Positions 20,973 through 29,103 of a DNA stretch of 48,896 nucleotides are shown piece after piece. Both the position numbers and the translations under genes were made by a program. The notes beneath the pieces are model-generated. The model had not been told where the DNA came from. It saw only the letters and a list, made by a program, of their open reading frames with translations, and ran no database searches. This DNA comes from Labilithrix sp. (GTDB lineage: Bacteria; Myxococcota_A; Polyangia; Polyangiales; Polyangiaceae), in the NCBI GenBank assembly GCA_019637105.1, contig JAHBWF010000044.1, forward strand, positions 1-48,896, written 5' to 3'. The stretch's first letter is position 1, and each line of letters starts with the position of its first letter.

Positions 20973-21530
20973 ATGGACGGTCTTGCGTTGAGTCAGTGGC
21001 TCGCCGCGCTCGACTCGATTTCCTACTACGACCTCTTCCGCGCCCCGCCGAAGGCGACGCACGACGAGCTCCGCGCCGCGTTTCACGCGTTCGCCGAGAC
21101 GTTCCACCCCGACACGCACCGGTGGCGGCACCCGAACGAGCAGGCGGCGATCGGCCGGATCTACCGACGCGGCACCGAGGCGTGGCGCGTCCTGTCGGAC
21201 CCGACGCTCCGCGCGCGCTACGACGAGGCGGTCGCGAACGGCATCCTCCGGCCCGAGAACCTCGTCGTCGAGATGGACTCGCCGCGGTCGCTCGCGCCGC
21301 CGGCGGCGGGCGGGCGCCTCATCGACAAGGTCCGCGCGCCGGGCGCTCGTCCGTTCGTGCTCCGCGCCGAGGAGCTGATGAAGAAGGGCGACCCGAAGCA
21401 GGCCAAGATCCAGCTCGTCATGGCGCTCCACATGGACAAGGGCAACGCCGCGCTCGAGGCCTTCGGCAAGCAGCTCGACGAGGCGATCGCCGCGAAGGCC
21501 GAGGCCGACAAGAACAGCTGGAAGAAGTAG
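20973..21530 (+). CDS. J-domain protein (DnaJ-like co-chaperone)
   Basis: A 185-residue protein. Residues about 17-90 form a J-domain: YYDLFRAPPKATHDELRAAF helices I/II, the invariant HPD at 45-47 in the loop (FHPDTHRW), then a helix III with WRVLSDPTLRARYDEAV. The HPD stimulates the ATPase of an Hsp70. The middle is a Gly/Pro-containing linker and the C terminus (about 120-185) is a Lys/Ala-rich helical segment resembling a TPR pair. It has no zinc-finger or CTD, so it is a class C type. It starts 50 bp after the insert-bearing Hsp70 on the same strand and is very likely its dedicated partner. The ATG at 20973 is chosen because it directly precedes the J-domain and follows GGAGCGAACGGACGG. 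Confidence 0.92.
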   Translation: MDGLALSQWLAALDSISYYDLFRAPPKATHDELRAAFHAFAETFHPDTHRWRHPNEQAAIGRIYRRGTEAWRVLSDPTLRARYDEAVANGILRPENLVVEMDSPRSLAPPAAGGRLIDKVRAPGARPFVLRAEELMKKGDPKQAKIQLVMALHMDKGNAALEAFGKQLDEAIAAKAEADKNSWKK

Positions 21531-21649
21531 CCGCCGGGAATGTCGGCCGCGGCTGGGCTGTCGCATCCCCGCGCCGTCGGAGCACGGCCGGCGCGCGCCC
21601 GCGGAGGTGCCGGTTGGCCTCTAACCCAGACTCACCCTCACGTGGTAAC

Positions 21650-22390
21650 GTGCCCGCCGTGACCACCGCGAAGGCAGGCAACGGCAGGCGGAACGCGCTC
21701 TTCTACGCGCTCTTCGCGACGTCGACCGTCCTCCTCCTGGCGACGATCTACGTCGTCTTCCTCCGCGCGCCGATCGAGGCGCGGATGGGGATCGTCCAGA
21801 AGATCTTCTACTTCCACGTCCCGAGCGCCTACTCGATGTACATCGGCGCGACCGCCTGCTTCGTCGGGTCGGTCGGCTACCTGCTCAAGCCGACGGACCG
21901 CTGGGACGCGATCGCGCGGGCGGGCGCGGAGCTCGCGATCGTGATGGGCCTCATCGTCCTCGTGACCGGGCCGCTGTGGGCCGCGAAGGCTTGGGGCTAC
22001 TACTGGACGTGGGACCCCCGCCTCACGACGGCGCTCCTGTCGTGGCTGATCTACGTCGCCTACCACGTGCTGCGCGCGTTCTCCGGCGACGGCGCGGGCG
22101 AGCGGAAGTTCGCCGCGGCGCTCGGCATCCTGGGCGCCGCCAACCTCCCGATCATCCACTTCAGCGTCCAGAAGTGGGGCGGGCAGCACCCCACCGTCGT
22201 CACCGGCAAGGGCGGCGGACTCCAGCACCCGGACATGAAGCTCGCGTTCGCGCTCGCGATGACGGCGTTCACCGTCTTCGCGATCACGATGCTCTACGCG
22301 CGCGTGCGGCTCGAGCTCGTGAGGAGCCGCCTCGTCCGCGCGGAGGAAGACGCGATCGACCTCGGCCTCGACGACCGAGCGGAGGCATGA
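21650..22390 (+). CDS. ccmC: CcmC-type cytochrome c biogenesis/heme handling membrane protein
   Basis: About 246 residues with six predicted TM helices. It carries the tryptophan-rich WWD-type heme-binding motif (WGYYWTWDPRLT), and conserved His residues flank it (FYFHVPSAY in the first loop, LPIIHFSVQKW after). CcmC presents heme to CcmE in system I cytochrome c maturation. The start is uncertain: GTG at 21650 or GTG at 21659 both give a sensible N terminus, and no good Shine-Dalgarno is visible. The stop overlaps the next gene's ATG (ATGA). Upstream, 119 bp separates it from the J-domain gene, with no terminator evident. c-type heme proteins elsewhere in the window are possible clients. ccmA, B, E and F are not in this window. 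Confidence 0.9.
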   Translation: MPAVTTAKAGNGRRNALFYALFATSTVLLLATIYVVFLRAPIEARMGIVQKIFYFHVPSAYSMYIGATACFVGSVGYLLKPTDRWDAIARAGAELAIVMGLIVLVTGPLWAAKAWGYYWTWDPRLTTALLSWLIYVAYHVLRAFSGDGAGERKFAAALGILGAANLPIIHFSVQKWGGQHPTVVTGKGGGLQHPDMKLAFALAMTAFTVFAITMLYARVRLELVRSRLVRAEEDAIDLGLDDRAEA

Positions 22391-22674
22391 TGCACCACGC
22401 TTCGATGATCCAGCCGACCGCGGACGACCGCGCGACCGAGTTCGAGGCGGTCGAGGGCACCGGCGAGCAGTTCAGCGGGTACACGCTCCTCGTGGAGGCG
22501 TACGCCGCGATCTGGCTCATCCTGCTCGTGTGGCTCGTCTTCCTCTGGCGCAAGCAGGCGGACCTCGCCGCGCGCGTCGCGGGGCTCGAGGGCGCGCTCA
22601 CCCGCGCCGAGAAGCGGCTCGCCGGCGCGAAGAGCGCGCCCAAGGCCGCCGCCGAAGAGGAGCCGACCGCTTGA
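22387..22674 (+). CDS. CcmD-family small membrane protein
   Basis: A 95-residue protein with a polar N terminus of about 35 residues, one TM helix (about 38-56, AAIWLILLVWLVFLW), then an Arg/Lys-rich helical tail with a coiled-coil-like run (ARVAGLEGALTRAEKRLAGAK) and an Ala/Glu C terminus. This is the layout of CcmD-like subunits that accompany CcmC. The ATG at 22387 overlaps ccmC's stop codon, so translation is coupled. The tail ends EEEPTA, and the stop overlaps the next small gene. Its role in the family is to stabilise or release holo-CcmE from the CcmC complex. It is longer than enterobacterial CcmD but fits the form seen in other groups. Confidence 0.75.
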   Translation: MMHHASMIQPTADDRATEFEAVEGTGEQFSGYTLLVEAYAAIWLILLVWLVFLWRKQADLAARVAGLEGALTRAEKRLAGAKSAPKAAAEEEPTA

Positions 22675-22808
22675 TCGGGCTGCCCGGTCCCGAGCACTTC
22701 GTCTTCATCCCGGGCGTCCTCCTCATCGGGATCACGGTCGGCTGGGTCCTCGGCGGCCGCGCGGCGCGCGCGCAGATCGAGGCCAAGCGACGGCGCGCGC
22801 GCGAGTGA
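22671..22808 (+). CDS. 45-residue single-TM protein coupled to the ccmC/ccmD-like genes
   Basis: A very small gene starting with TTG at 22671, overlapping the previous stop (TTGA). The product has a short N terminus, one TM helix (about 12-29, FIPGVLLIGITVGWVLGG), then a strongly basic tail (RAARAQIEAKRRRARE). The clear TM and basic anchor, the overlap with the previous gene and the tight end before the acyl-CoA dehydrogenase promoter region support it as real. Gene callers may miss it because of its TTG start and size. It could be a second small subunit of the heme-handling complex. No family is recognised. Confidence 0.55.
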   Translation: MIGLPGPEHFVFIPGVLLIGITVGWVLGGRAARAQIEAKRRRARE

Positions 22809-22859
22809 CGTGACGCCGTCGTTGCCGGCGGGCGAAGGGCGCTCTACCCTCTGGCGCCC

Positions 22860-24002
22860 ATGATCGACTTCGAGCTCACCGAGGAGCAACGCGCCCTCAT
22901 CGACACCGCCCGCCGCTTCGCCAAGGAGAAGGTCATCCCTGTCGCGGCGGAGGCCGATCGCAAGAGCGAGTTCCCGCGCGAGGTCTTCCAAGAAGCGTGG
23001 AAGCTCGGCCTCGCCAACTGCACGCTGCCGGCCGAGTACGGAGGTCCCGGGCTCTCCGATCTCGACTCCGTGCTCGTCACGGAGGAGCTCGCCTACGGCT
23101 GCAGCGGCATCCAGACCAGCATCACGGCGAACACGCTCGGCCTCACGCCGATCAAGCTCGCCGGCAGCGAGGAGCAGAAGAAGAAGTACTTCGGCTGGCT
23201 GATGAGCGAGCCGACGTGGGTGAGCTACGCGACGACCGAGCCCGGCGCGGGCAGCGACGTCGCGGGCATGCAGACGCGCGCGGCCAAGCAGCCCGACGGC
23301 GGCTACGTGCTGACGGGCACGAAGGCGTGGATCACCAACGCGAACCTCTCGAGCTTCTACGTCATCTTCGCGACGGAGAACCCCGACCTGAAGCACAAGG
23401 GCATCGGCGCGTTCATCGTCCACCGCGACGCCAAGGGGCTCAGCATCGGCAAGCACGAGGACAAGCTCGGTCAGCGCGCGAGCGACACCGCCCAGGTGAT
23501 GCTCGACGGCGTCCACGTCCCCGCCGCGCAGGTGCTCGCGCCGCCGGGCCACGGCTTCAAGCTCGCGATGGAGACGTTCAACCAGACGCGGCCCGACATC
23601 GGCGGCATCGCGTGCGGGATCATGCGGCGCGCGCTCGACGAGAGCGTCGCCTACGCCAAGGAGCGCAAGACGTTCGGCACGGCGATCGCGAACCACCAGC
23701 TCGTCCAGGCGATGCTCGCCGAGATGGCGATCCGACTGCACGCGACCCGGCTGCTCGTCCACAAGGCCGCGTGGAGCCTCGACAAGGGGGTCCGCGATCC
23801 GCTCACCTCCGCGTGCGCGAAGGCCTACGGCGCCGACGCCGCGATGCAGTCGGCGATCGACGCCGTGCAGATCTTCGGCGGCAACGGCTACGTGAAGGAG
23901 TACCCCGTCGAGAAGCTGATGCGCGACGCGAAGATCCTCCAGATCTACGAGGGCACGGCGCAGATCCAGCGGATCGTCATCGCGAAGCAGCTCCTCGCGT
24001 GA
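22860..24002 (+). CDS. Acyl-CoA dehydrogenase
   Basis: A 380-residue FAD enzyme of the acyl-CoA dehydrogenase family, the standard size. It oxidises acyl-CoA to trans-2-enoyl-CoA and passes electrons to ETF. Visible features are the N-terminal helical domain (FELTEEQRALIDTARRFAKE), signature 1 YATTEPGAGSDVAGM, the beta domain, and the C-terminal domain with signature 2 (QIFGGNGYVKEYPVEKLMRD). The catalytic Glu364 is in IYEGTAQIQR. The overall pattern is close to medium/short-chain straight-chain enzymes, but chain length or branched-chain specificity cannot be fixed by eye. The ATG at 22860 gives the canonical N terminus; there are 51 bp upstream to the small ccm-linked gene. Its stop overlaps the GTG of the following lipoprotein gene. 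Confidence 0.93.
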   Translation: MIDFELTEEQRALIDTARRFAKEKVIPVAAEADRKSEFPREVFQEAWKLGLANCTLPAEYGGPGLSDLDSVLVTEELAYGCSGIQTSITANTLGLTPIKLAGSEEQKKKYFGWLMSEPTWVSYATTEPGAGSDVAGMQTRAAKQPDGGYVLTGTKAWITNANLSSFYVIFATENPDLKHKGIGAFIVHRDAKGLSIGKHEDKLGQRASDTAQVMLDGVHVPAAQVLAPPGHGFKLAMETFNQTRPDIGGIACGIMRRALDESVAYAKERKTFGTAIANHQLVQAMLAEMAIRLHATRLLVHKAAWSLDKGVRDPLTSACAKAYGADAAMQSAIDAVQIFGGNGYVKEYPVEKLMRDAKILQIYEGTAQIQRIVIAKQLLA

Positions 24003-24589
24003 TCGCGGCGCGCGGCTCGGCGCGCCCGCGCGTCGCGTCCGCGCGCTCCGCGCTCTCGCGGTTCGTGTCCCTCCACGTCGCGCCCGCGTCGGTCGTGGCG
24101 CTCCTCGGCTGCTCGCCGTCGCCGCGCGACGTCGTCCCGGAGTCGCGCGACGTGCGCGTGACGCCGGACGCCGGCGACGACGCCTACGTCCACGTCGCGC
24201 GGCGCGCGCACGGCGTCGTCGCCCTGGCGGAGGCGCGGCGGATGGCGGACGACGACGCGCGCGCGATCGTGGAGCGGATCGCCGACGAGCTCGAGCGGTG
24301 CGCGACCGGCCTCGAGGCCCAGGGGCTGCTCGTGGAGGGCGCCGCGCGCGTGGTCGCCGTCGCCGGACCGAACGGCACGCCCGCGCTGAGCGTGCGGCTC
24401 GCGCCGGGCGACGCGGTCGCCCACAACGCCCTCGTCTGCCTCGTCGCGCCCGTGCGCGCGACGACGCTCCCGCCGCCGACGAGCGACGGCGCGCCCGGGC
24501 TCGCGATCGAGGCGACGTGGGGGCCGGCGCGCGCGTCGATCTCCGCGCCGGATCCAGGCGCCGGAGTGGACGCAGGTGGGCCGCTGTAG
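23999..24589 (+). CDS. Predicted lipoprotein, unknown function
   Basis: A 196-residue protein. The GTG at 23999 overlaps the acyl-CoA dehydrogenase stop (GTGA). The N terminus is Arg/Ser-rich, followed by a hydrophobic stretch ending in the lipobox ALLGC, about residue 38. A compact domain follows (about 60-160) in which HVARRAHGVVALAEARRMADDDARAIVERIADELERC is helical and the rest looks beta-rich (ARVVAVAGPNGTPALSVRL, NALVCLVAPV). The C terminus is Pro/Gly/Ala-rich and ends GVDAGGPL. The signal sequence is a little long with many Arg; a start further in is possible. No family recognised. The overlap with a metabolic gene suggests transcriptional readthrough rather than a shared pathway. Confidence 0.65.
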   Translation: MIAARGSARPRVASARSALSRFVSLHVAPASVVALLGCSPSPRDVVPESRDVRVTPDAGDDAYVHVARRAHGVVALAEARRMADDDARAIVERIADELERCATGLEAQGLLVEGAARVVAVAGPNGTPALSVRLAPGDAVAHNALVCLVAPVRATTLPPPTSDGAPGLAIEATWGPARASISAPDPGAGVDAGGPL

Positions 24590-24873
24590 CCAACAATTCC
24601 GCCCTCGCCGTCCCCCGGCCGGCCCGCCAAATATCCGCTCTCACGACGTTTTTGCACCCACCAGCGCTCGCGCCCGTCGCCAAGTCGCGGATCTGCCTGG
24701 GTAATCGGCGACCACGGTCGAACTTGATCCAGGCGCGGGGTGTCCACCGCGGCAACGGGCCGTTTCCGAAGGAGGCGTTGTTCGTACCGGCGCGCACGGG
24801 CACAACGCTGGTCGCGATCGTGTGCGAGGTACACGCGTTCGTGACGGCTATCGGTGAATAGCGGAGGAGCAGT

Positions 24874-26499
24874 ATGCGCGCATCGATCGGACTTGGTCTC
24901 GTCTCCATCCTCGGGCTCGTCGCCTGTGCAGCCAACGCCGTGGACACGGCGGCCCGCGTCGAGGAGGACGCGACGTCCGAGGGACCGATCGGCGGGTCGA
25001 CCGACGCCACGGAGCCCCCGCCGCCGTCCACGCCGGCGCCCGAGCCGCCGGCCCCCGCCGAGGCCCCGCCCGCGCCGATCGTCGGCGGGATCGCGATCCG
25101 CGAGGTCGCGATGTTCCAGGCGGTGAAGGTGCCCGTGATGCAGGACGGCGAGGCCGTGAGCCCGTCGACCCGCAAGGCGCCGGTCGTCGCCAAGCGCTCG
25201 GGCATGCTCCGCGTCTACGTCACGCCGGGCGCCGACTGGAAGCCGCGCGCCGTCACCGCCGAGCTCCGGCTCGTCTCCGAAGGCCACAAGCACCCCGTCG
25301 TGCGCGACACGAAGGTCGTCACCGCCGCGTCGAACGAGGAGGACCCGACGTCGACGTTCAACCTCGAGGTCCCCGGAGAGAGCCTCCCCGCGGGCGTGAC
25401 CTACCAGGTGGCGCTCACCGCGCCGGACGGCGAGGATCCGGCGAAGGTCCACGAGAGCGACGCCCGCTACCCGCGCGACGGCGGCTTCGACGACCTCGGC
25501 GCCGAGCTCGCCGGCAAGCTCCGCGTCGTCCTCGTCCCGATCAAGTACGACGCCGACGGGTCGGGGCGCACGCCGGGCGTCGGCCCGACCGAGCTCGAGC
25601 TCTACCGGAAGACGATGATGCGCCTCTACCCGACGTCCGAGGTCGAGCTGAAGGCGCGCGCGCCGCTGCCGTGGACGACGCAGATCTCGTCGAACGGCGG
25701 CGGGTTCTCCCAGGTGCTCCGCGCCGTCACGCAGCTTCGCCAGGAGGACCAGGTCGAGCGCGACGTCTACTACTACGGCCTCCTCGCGCCCAACGCGTCG
25801 ATGTCCGCGTACTGCCGGAGCGGCTGCGTCACCGGGCTCAGCACCGTGGTCGACAACCCGACCTCGGCGGGCATGCGCGCGAGCGTCGGCATCGGCTTCG
25901 GCAACCCCGAGTCCGCGAGCACGATGGCGCACGAGATCGGCCACGCGCACGGCCGCGCGCACGCTCCGTGCGGAGGTCCGCAGGGCGTCGATCCGAGGTA
26001 CCCGTACCAGGGCGGCTCGATCGGCACGTGGGGCTACGACATCTTCACGAAGGCGCTCATCTCGCCCGCCAAGGGCCGCGACATGATGGGCTACTGCAGG
26101 AACGAGTGGGTCAGCGACTACACGTACAACGCGCTCTTCGAGCGGATCTCCGCGATCAGCGTCGAGAAGAAGGTCGCGCTCCCGAGCGTCGGCGCGCCGT
26201 CGACCCTCGCCGCGAAGCAGGCCGCGCGCTACCGCGTCGCGACCGCGGGCGAGGCCGGAGACCTCACGTGGGACGGCGACATCGACTTCGAGTCCGAGGA
26301 CGAGGTCTCCGGCGGCGCGCTCCGCCAGGCGACCTTCTACGCGGAGTCGGGCGCCGAGCTCTCGACGCGCGCGGCGAAGTTCTTCCCCTTCGATCACCTC
26401 CCCGGCGGCTTCGTCCTGGTCCCGAAGGACGCGGCGATCGACGCCGCGCGCTGGAAGGCGATCGCCGTCGAGGGCTTCGCCGGACGGCTCGCGCGCTGA
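24874..26499 (+). CDS. Zinc metalloprotease lipoprotein (metzincin-type)
   Basis: A 541-residue secreted protein. A signal peptide ends in the lipobox GLVAC (about residue 18), then a long Pro/Ala/Glu-rich linker to about 65. Beta-rich domains occupy about 70-200. The zinc motif HEIGHAHGRAH is at 353-363, giving HExxHxxGxxH with H353, E354, H357 and H363. A Met-turn-like DMMGYC sits at about 403-407. This combination is the metzincin hallmark, so it should be an active peptidase on the cell surface or in the periplasm. The C-terminal 130 residues are beta-rich and may form a fibronectin-like or jelly-roll domain. The ATG at 24874 has a strong GGAGGAG with a short spacer. A 284-bp leader precedes it, AT-richer in parts, with no gene in it. 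Confidence 0.88.
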   Translation: MRASIGLGLVSILGLVACAANAVDTAARVEEDATSEGPIGGSTDATEPPPPSTPAPEPPAPAEAPPAPIVGGIAIREVAMFQAVKVPVMQDGEAVSPSTRKAPVVAKRSGMLRVYVTPGADWKPRAVTAELRLVSEGHKHPVVRDTKVVTAASNEEDPTSTFNLEVPGESLPAGVTYQVALTAPDGEDPAKVHESDARYPRDGGFDDLGAELAGKLRVVLVPIKYDADGSGRTPGVGPTELELYRKTMMRLYPTSEVELKARAPLPWTTQISSNGGGFSQVLRAVTQLRQEDQVERDVYYYGLLAPNASMSAYCRSGCVTGLSTVVDNPTSAGMRASVGIGFGNPESASTMAHEIGHAHGRAHAPCGGPQGVDPRYPYQGGSIGTWGYDIFTKALISPAKGRDMMGYCRNEWVSDYTYNALFERISAISVEKKVALPSVGAPSTLAAKQAARYRVATAGEAGDLTWDGDIDFESEDEVSGGALRQATFYAESGAELSTRAAKFFPFDHLPGGFVLVPKDAAIDAARWKAIAVEGFAGRLAR

Positions 26500-26500
26500 G

Positions 26501-26560
26501 CGCGCTCCCGCGGGTCACGACGCGGCCGCGGCGCCGCGTCGTGACCGCCTCGGGAGCGCG
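26501..26560. terminator. Large bidirectional hairpin between convergent genes
   Basis: A 60-nt hairpin. The outer stem pairs 26501-26510 (CGCGCTCCCG) with 26551-26560 perfectly. The inner stem pairs 26513-26526 (GGTCACGACGCGGC) with 26533-26546 perfectly. A 2/4-base internal loop separates them, and the apical loop is 6 nt. It starts one base after the metalloprotease stop and ends 27 bp before the stop of the convergent barrel gene. There is no U-tract. A bidirectional terminator or transcript-end stabiliser is the natural reading. Confidence 0.7.
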
Positions 26561-26587
26561 GCGCGCGCCGGGCGCGCCGGCTCCGCC

Positions 26588-27481
26588 TCAGAACGTCGCG
26601 CCGACGGAGGCTCGCCAGAACAGGCCGCTCAGCGCGAGCGAGCGGAGGTTCGTGCTCTCGTCGCTGCCGAGGAGCTCCTCCGTGTCACGGCCGGGGTCGC
26701 CGCGGAGCGGCGCGTTCGTGGTGACCGCGTAGCCGATCTCGGGCGTCAGCCAGAAGCGGATCGTCCGCTTCTCCGGGTGTTGGCGCGGGCCGAGGAGGAT
26801 CGACGCGCCGACGCTCGCGTCCGCGGAGAACGCCCAGCCGGTCGTCGACAGCTCGTTCGGCGAGGACGGATCCTGGACGCTGGCGATCGCCGCCACGGCC
26901 CCCGGCGCGACCTTGCCGAAGATCGACAGGCCCGGCGACCAGTGCCAGCGGCCCTCGAGCGGGACGTAGAGGCGGTGCGTCGTCAGGCTCGCGTCGAAGC
27001 CGCGGACCGTGCCCGCGCGCCCGCCCACGTCCCAGCCGAGGCCGGCGCCGAGGACGAGCTTGCCGCGGGTGAAGAGCGGGTACGTCCCGTCGATCGAGAA
27101 CTGCGGGAGCACGTCGTTGGACGCGAACGTGTCGAACCCGCGGCTCGGCAGGTAGCCGATGCGGACGCCCGCGTTGACGCGGACGAGGTCGTACCGCGGC
27201 GGGCCCGCCGGCGCCGCGCGGTCCGACGACGGGGGCGACACCGGGTTGGCGTAGATGACGGTCGTGGTCGCGTCGCGGTCGCTCGGCGCCTCCTCGACGC
27301 CGCCGGCCGCCGGCGCCTCCGCGGACGCCGGTCCGGTCGCTCCGGCGGCGGGCGCCTCGGTCGCGTCGGCGCGGCCCTCCGGCGACGGCGACGGCTGCGC
27401 GGTCGCGGGGGACGCCCACGCCGCCGCGAGCGCGAGGGGCGTCGCGACGCGGGCGAGGGTCACGAAGAATGTGCGCTTCAT
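26588..27481 (-). CDS. Outer-membrane beta-barrel protein
   Basis: A 297-residue protein. A clean Sec signal (hydrophobic core, ASPATAQ cleavage) is followed by an Ala/Pro/Glu-rich linker to about residue 75. Alternating aromatic/polar beta-strands run to the C terminus, which ends SVGATF; a terminal Phe is typical for BAM-inserted barrels. Repeated aromatic-ended strands (GVRIGYLPS, RGKLVLGAGLGWDVGG, RWHWSPGLSIFGKV, RFWLTPEIGYAV) suggest roughly ten strands. The start is ATG 27481: GGAGGG lies six bases upstream and the upstream gene's stop overlaps it (TGATG). The GTG one codon earlier is too close to that site. It is the last gene of the three-gene operon with two lipoproteins. The function is unknown. 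Confidence 0.82.
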   Translation of the reverse strand: MKRTFFVTLARVATPLALAAAWASPATAQPSPSPEGRADATEAPAAGATGPASAEAPAAGGVEEAPSDRDATTTVIYANPVSPPSSDRAAPAGPPRYDLVRVNAGVRIGYLPSRGFDTFASNDVLPQFSIDGTYPLFTRGKLVLGAGLGWDVGGRAGTVRGFDASLTTHRLYVPLEGRWHWSPGLSIFGKVAPGAVAAIASVQDPSSPNELSTTGWAFSADASVGASILLGPRQHPEKRTIRFWLTPEIGYAVTTNAPLRGDPGRDTEELLGSDESTNLRSLALSGLFWRASVGATF

Positions 27482-29103
27482 CACAGTCCCTCCAGCAAAA
27501 TTCCGTAGTACGAGCGGCTCGCCGTCGTGTCCGGCTCGAGCGCGTCGAGCACCGTCGCGCCGACGGCGCCCCGCGCGTCGAGCGCGACGAGCGAGCGCCC
27601 GCCGTCCGCGCGGGCGACGTCGAAGACCGCGTCGATGGGCCGGTCGAGCGGCAGCGGGATCGGGTGCAGGTTCTCGAGCGTCACCTCGGCGAGCTGCGAG
27701 CTCCCGCGCTGGAACGCCCAGAGGCGCTGCCCGTCGGGCGCGACGTGGATCGTCGGCTGCGCGAGCGTCGTGAGCGGGGCGGCCGTGCGGCTGGCGAGGT
27801 TCAGGACGAAGAAGCCCGTCCCCTGCCCTTCGAGCACCTTGAGCTCCGGGCGCGGCGGCGGCACGTCCCGCACGCGCTCGATCGAGCTCGCGAGCGAGAC
27901 GACCTCGACGGTGCGGTAGTTCTTGTCCAGCGTCTGCCCGAGCGACCAGAACGCCACCCCGCGCGATCCGCCGGAGCCGTAGAGCAGCGCGGTGTCGGCC
28001 CCGGAGGCGCCGCCGACCACGTCCGTGATGAGCGACAGGCGCGAGTACGGCTCGGAGAGCGGGACGTCGATCGTGATGCTCGTCGTCGGGTCGACGAGCG
28101 TGGCCTTCCGCGCCGAAGGGACGACCGCGGCGAGGCGGAGGCCCGCGTCGGTGCGGACGAACCGGATGTCGCCCGGGATCCCGCCCACGTCCGTCTGGTT
28201 CGGCTCGGGGAAGAAGTCGTTCAGCACCGTGTCCGGCTCCTCCGCGACCTGCGCCGGCGGCGCCGCGACCAGCGTGAACATGAACACGCTCGAGTCGTTC
28301 TCGGCGCGCACGCCGATGCGGGCGTCGTCGTTCCGCGCCGGATCGCCGTCGTCGACGACGACCGCCGCCGGCTTGACGGCGGCCGCGCTCGCGCCGCTCG
28401 TGAGGCGCATCGTGATCTCCGGGCGCCGCGGCGTCGCGCGGATGTTGTCGAGGTCGAGCAGGTGCACGTCCTGATCGGTCTCGACCACGAGGAGCCGCCG
28501 CTGCCCGCCCGGGAGCGAGAGCGGATCGGTGAAGGTCACCCGCTGCGGGCGGCCGCCGAAGGAGCGGAGCGTCCGCGGCGTGACCGCCGCGTCGACCGGA
28601 GCGTCCAGGTCGACGACGACGATCTCGTTCGGGTTCTCGACGAACGCGGCCTGCGCCCCGCCGGCGGCGGGCGCGGCGAAGAGGGCGACGTAGCGGCCCC
28701 GGGGGTCGATCGCGAAGCCCGAGTGCGGCGACTCGAGCCCGAAGCGACGCGCGGCGCCGTCCTCGATGACCGTGAGGCTCGGGCGCTCGTTCTTGTCCTT
28801 GCGGCGCGGCACGTCGCCGGCGCCGAGGACGAAGAGGCGCCGCTGATCGGGCGACGCCTCGGCGCGGACCGTGGCCTTGCCGACGCCGACGAAGCTCCGA
28901 TCGAGCTCCTGGCCCGCCCTCGGCGTGAGGAGCGCGACGCGGTCACCCGCGCGGTCGAGGACGGCGACGCGGTCGACGAGCGCGAACGCCTGCGGCTGCG
29001 CCTCGACGGGCGCGTCGTAGATCTCGGGACGATCCCCGCACGCGGCGCCGGCGAGCGCGGACGCGAGCGCGAGCGTGGTGACGCTGGCCTTCCAGGTTCT
29101 CAT
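27481..29103 (-). CDS. Predicted beta-propeller lipoprotein (second gene of barrel operon)
   Basis: A 540-residue protein with a lipoprotein signal (ALAGAAC, Cys22). The body is a string of beta-rich blade-like repeats such as SLTVIEDG, SGFAIDPRGRYVALF, NEIVVVDLD, RRLLVVETDQDVHLLDLD, ISSV-type turns and PTIHVAPDGQRLWAF. This is the look of a seven-bladed beta-propeller of the YVTN/WD40-like class. It has no enzyme motif and probably acts as a binding scaffold at the outer membrane. Its ATG at 29103 overlaps the stop of the upstream propeller gene (ATGA), with GGAGCAAG just before. Its own stop overlaps the barrel gene's ATG. Three translationally coupled genes imply a complex of fixed stoichiometry. 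The two propellers differ in sequence but share overall plan and size. Confidence 0.75.
   Translation of the reverse strand: MRTWKASVTTLALASALAGAACGDRPEIYDAPVEAQPQAFALVDRVAVLDRAGDRVALLTPRAGQELDRSFVGVGKATVRAEASPDQRRLFVLGAGDVPRRKDKNERPSLTVIEDGAARRFGLESPHSGFAIDPRGRYVALFAAPAAGGAQAAFVENPNEIVVVDLDAPVDAAVTPRTLRSFGGRPQRVTFTDPLSLPGGQRRLLVVETDQDVHLLDLDNIRATPRRPEITMRLTSGASAAAVKPAAVVVDDGDPARNDDARIGVRAENDSSVFMFTLVAAPPAQVAEEPDTVLNDFFPEPNQTDVGGIPGDIRFVRTDAGLRLAAVVPSARKATLVDPTTSITIDVPLSEPYSRLSLITDVVGGASGADTALLYGSGGSRGVAFWSLGQTLDKNYRTVEVVSLASSIERVRDVPPPRPELKVLEGQGTGFFVLNLASRTAAPLTTLAQPTIHVAPDGQRLWAFQRGSSQLAEVTLENLHPIPLPLDRPIDAVFDVARADGGRSLVALDARGAVGATVLDALEPDTTASRSYYGILLEGL

Noticed and set aside
22284-25205. 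973-codon minus-strand frame opposite the acyl-CoA dehydrogenase region
   Set aside because: Spans several real genes and a promoter region; no recognisable protein.
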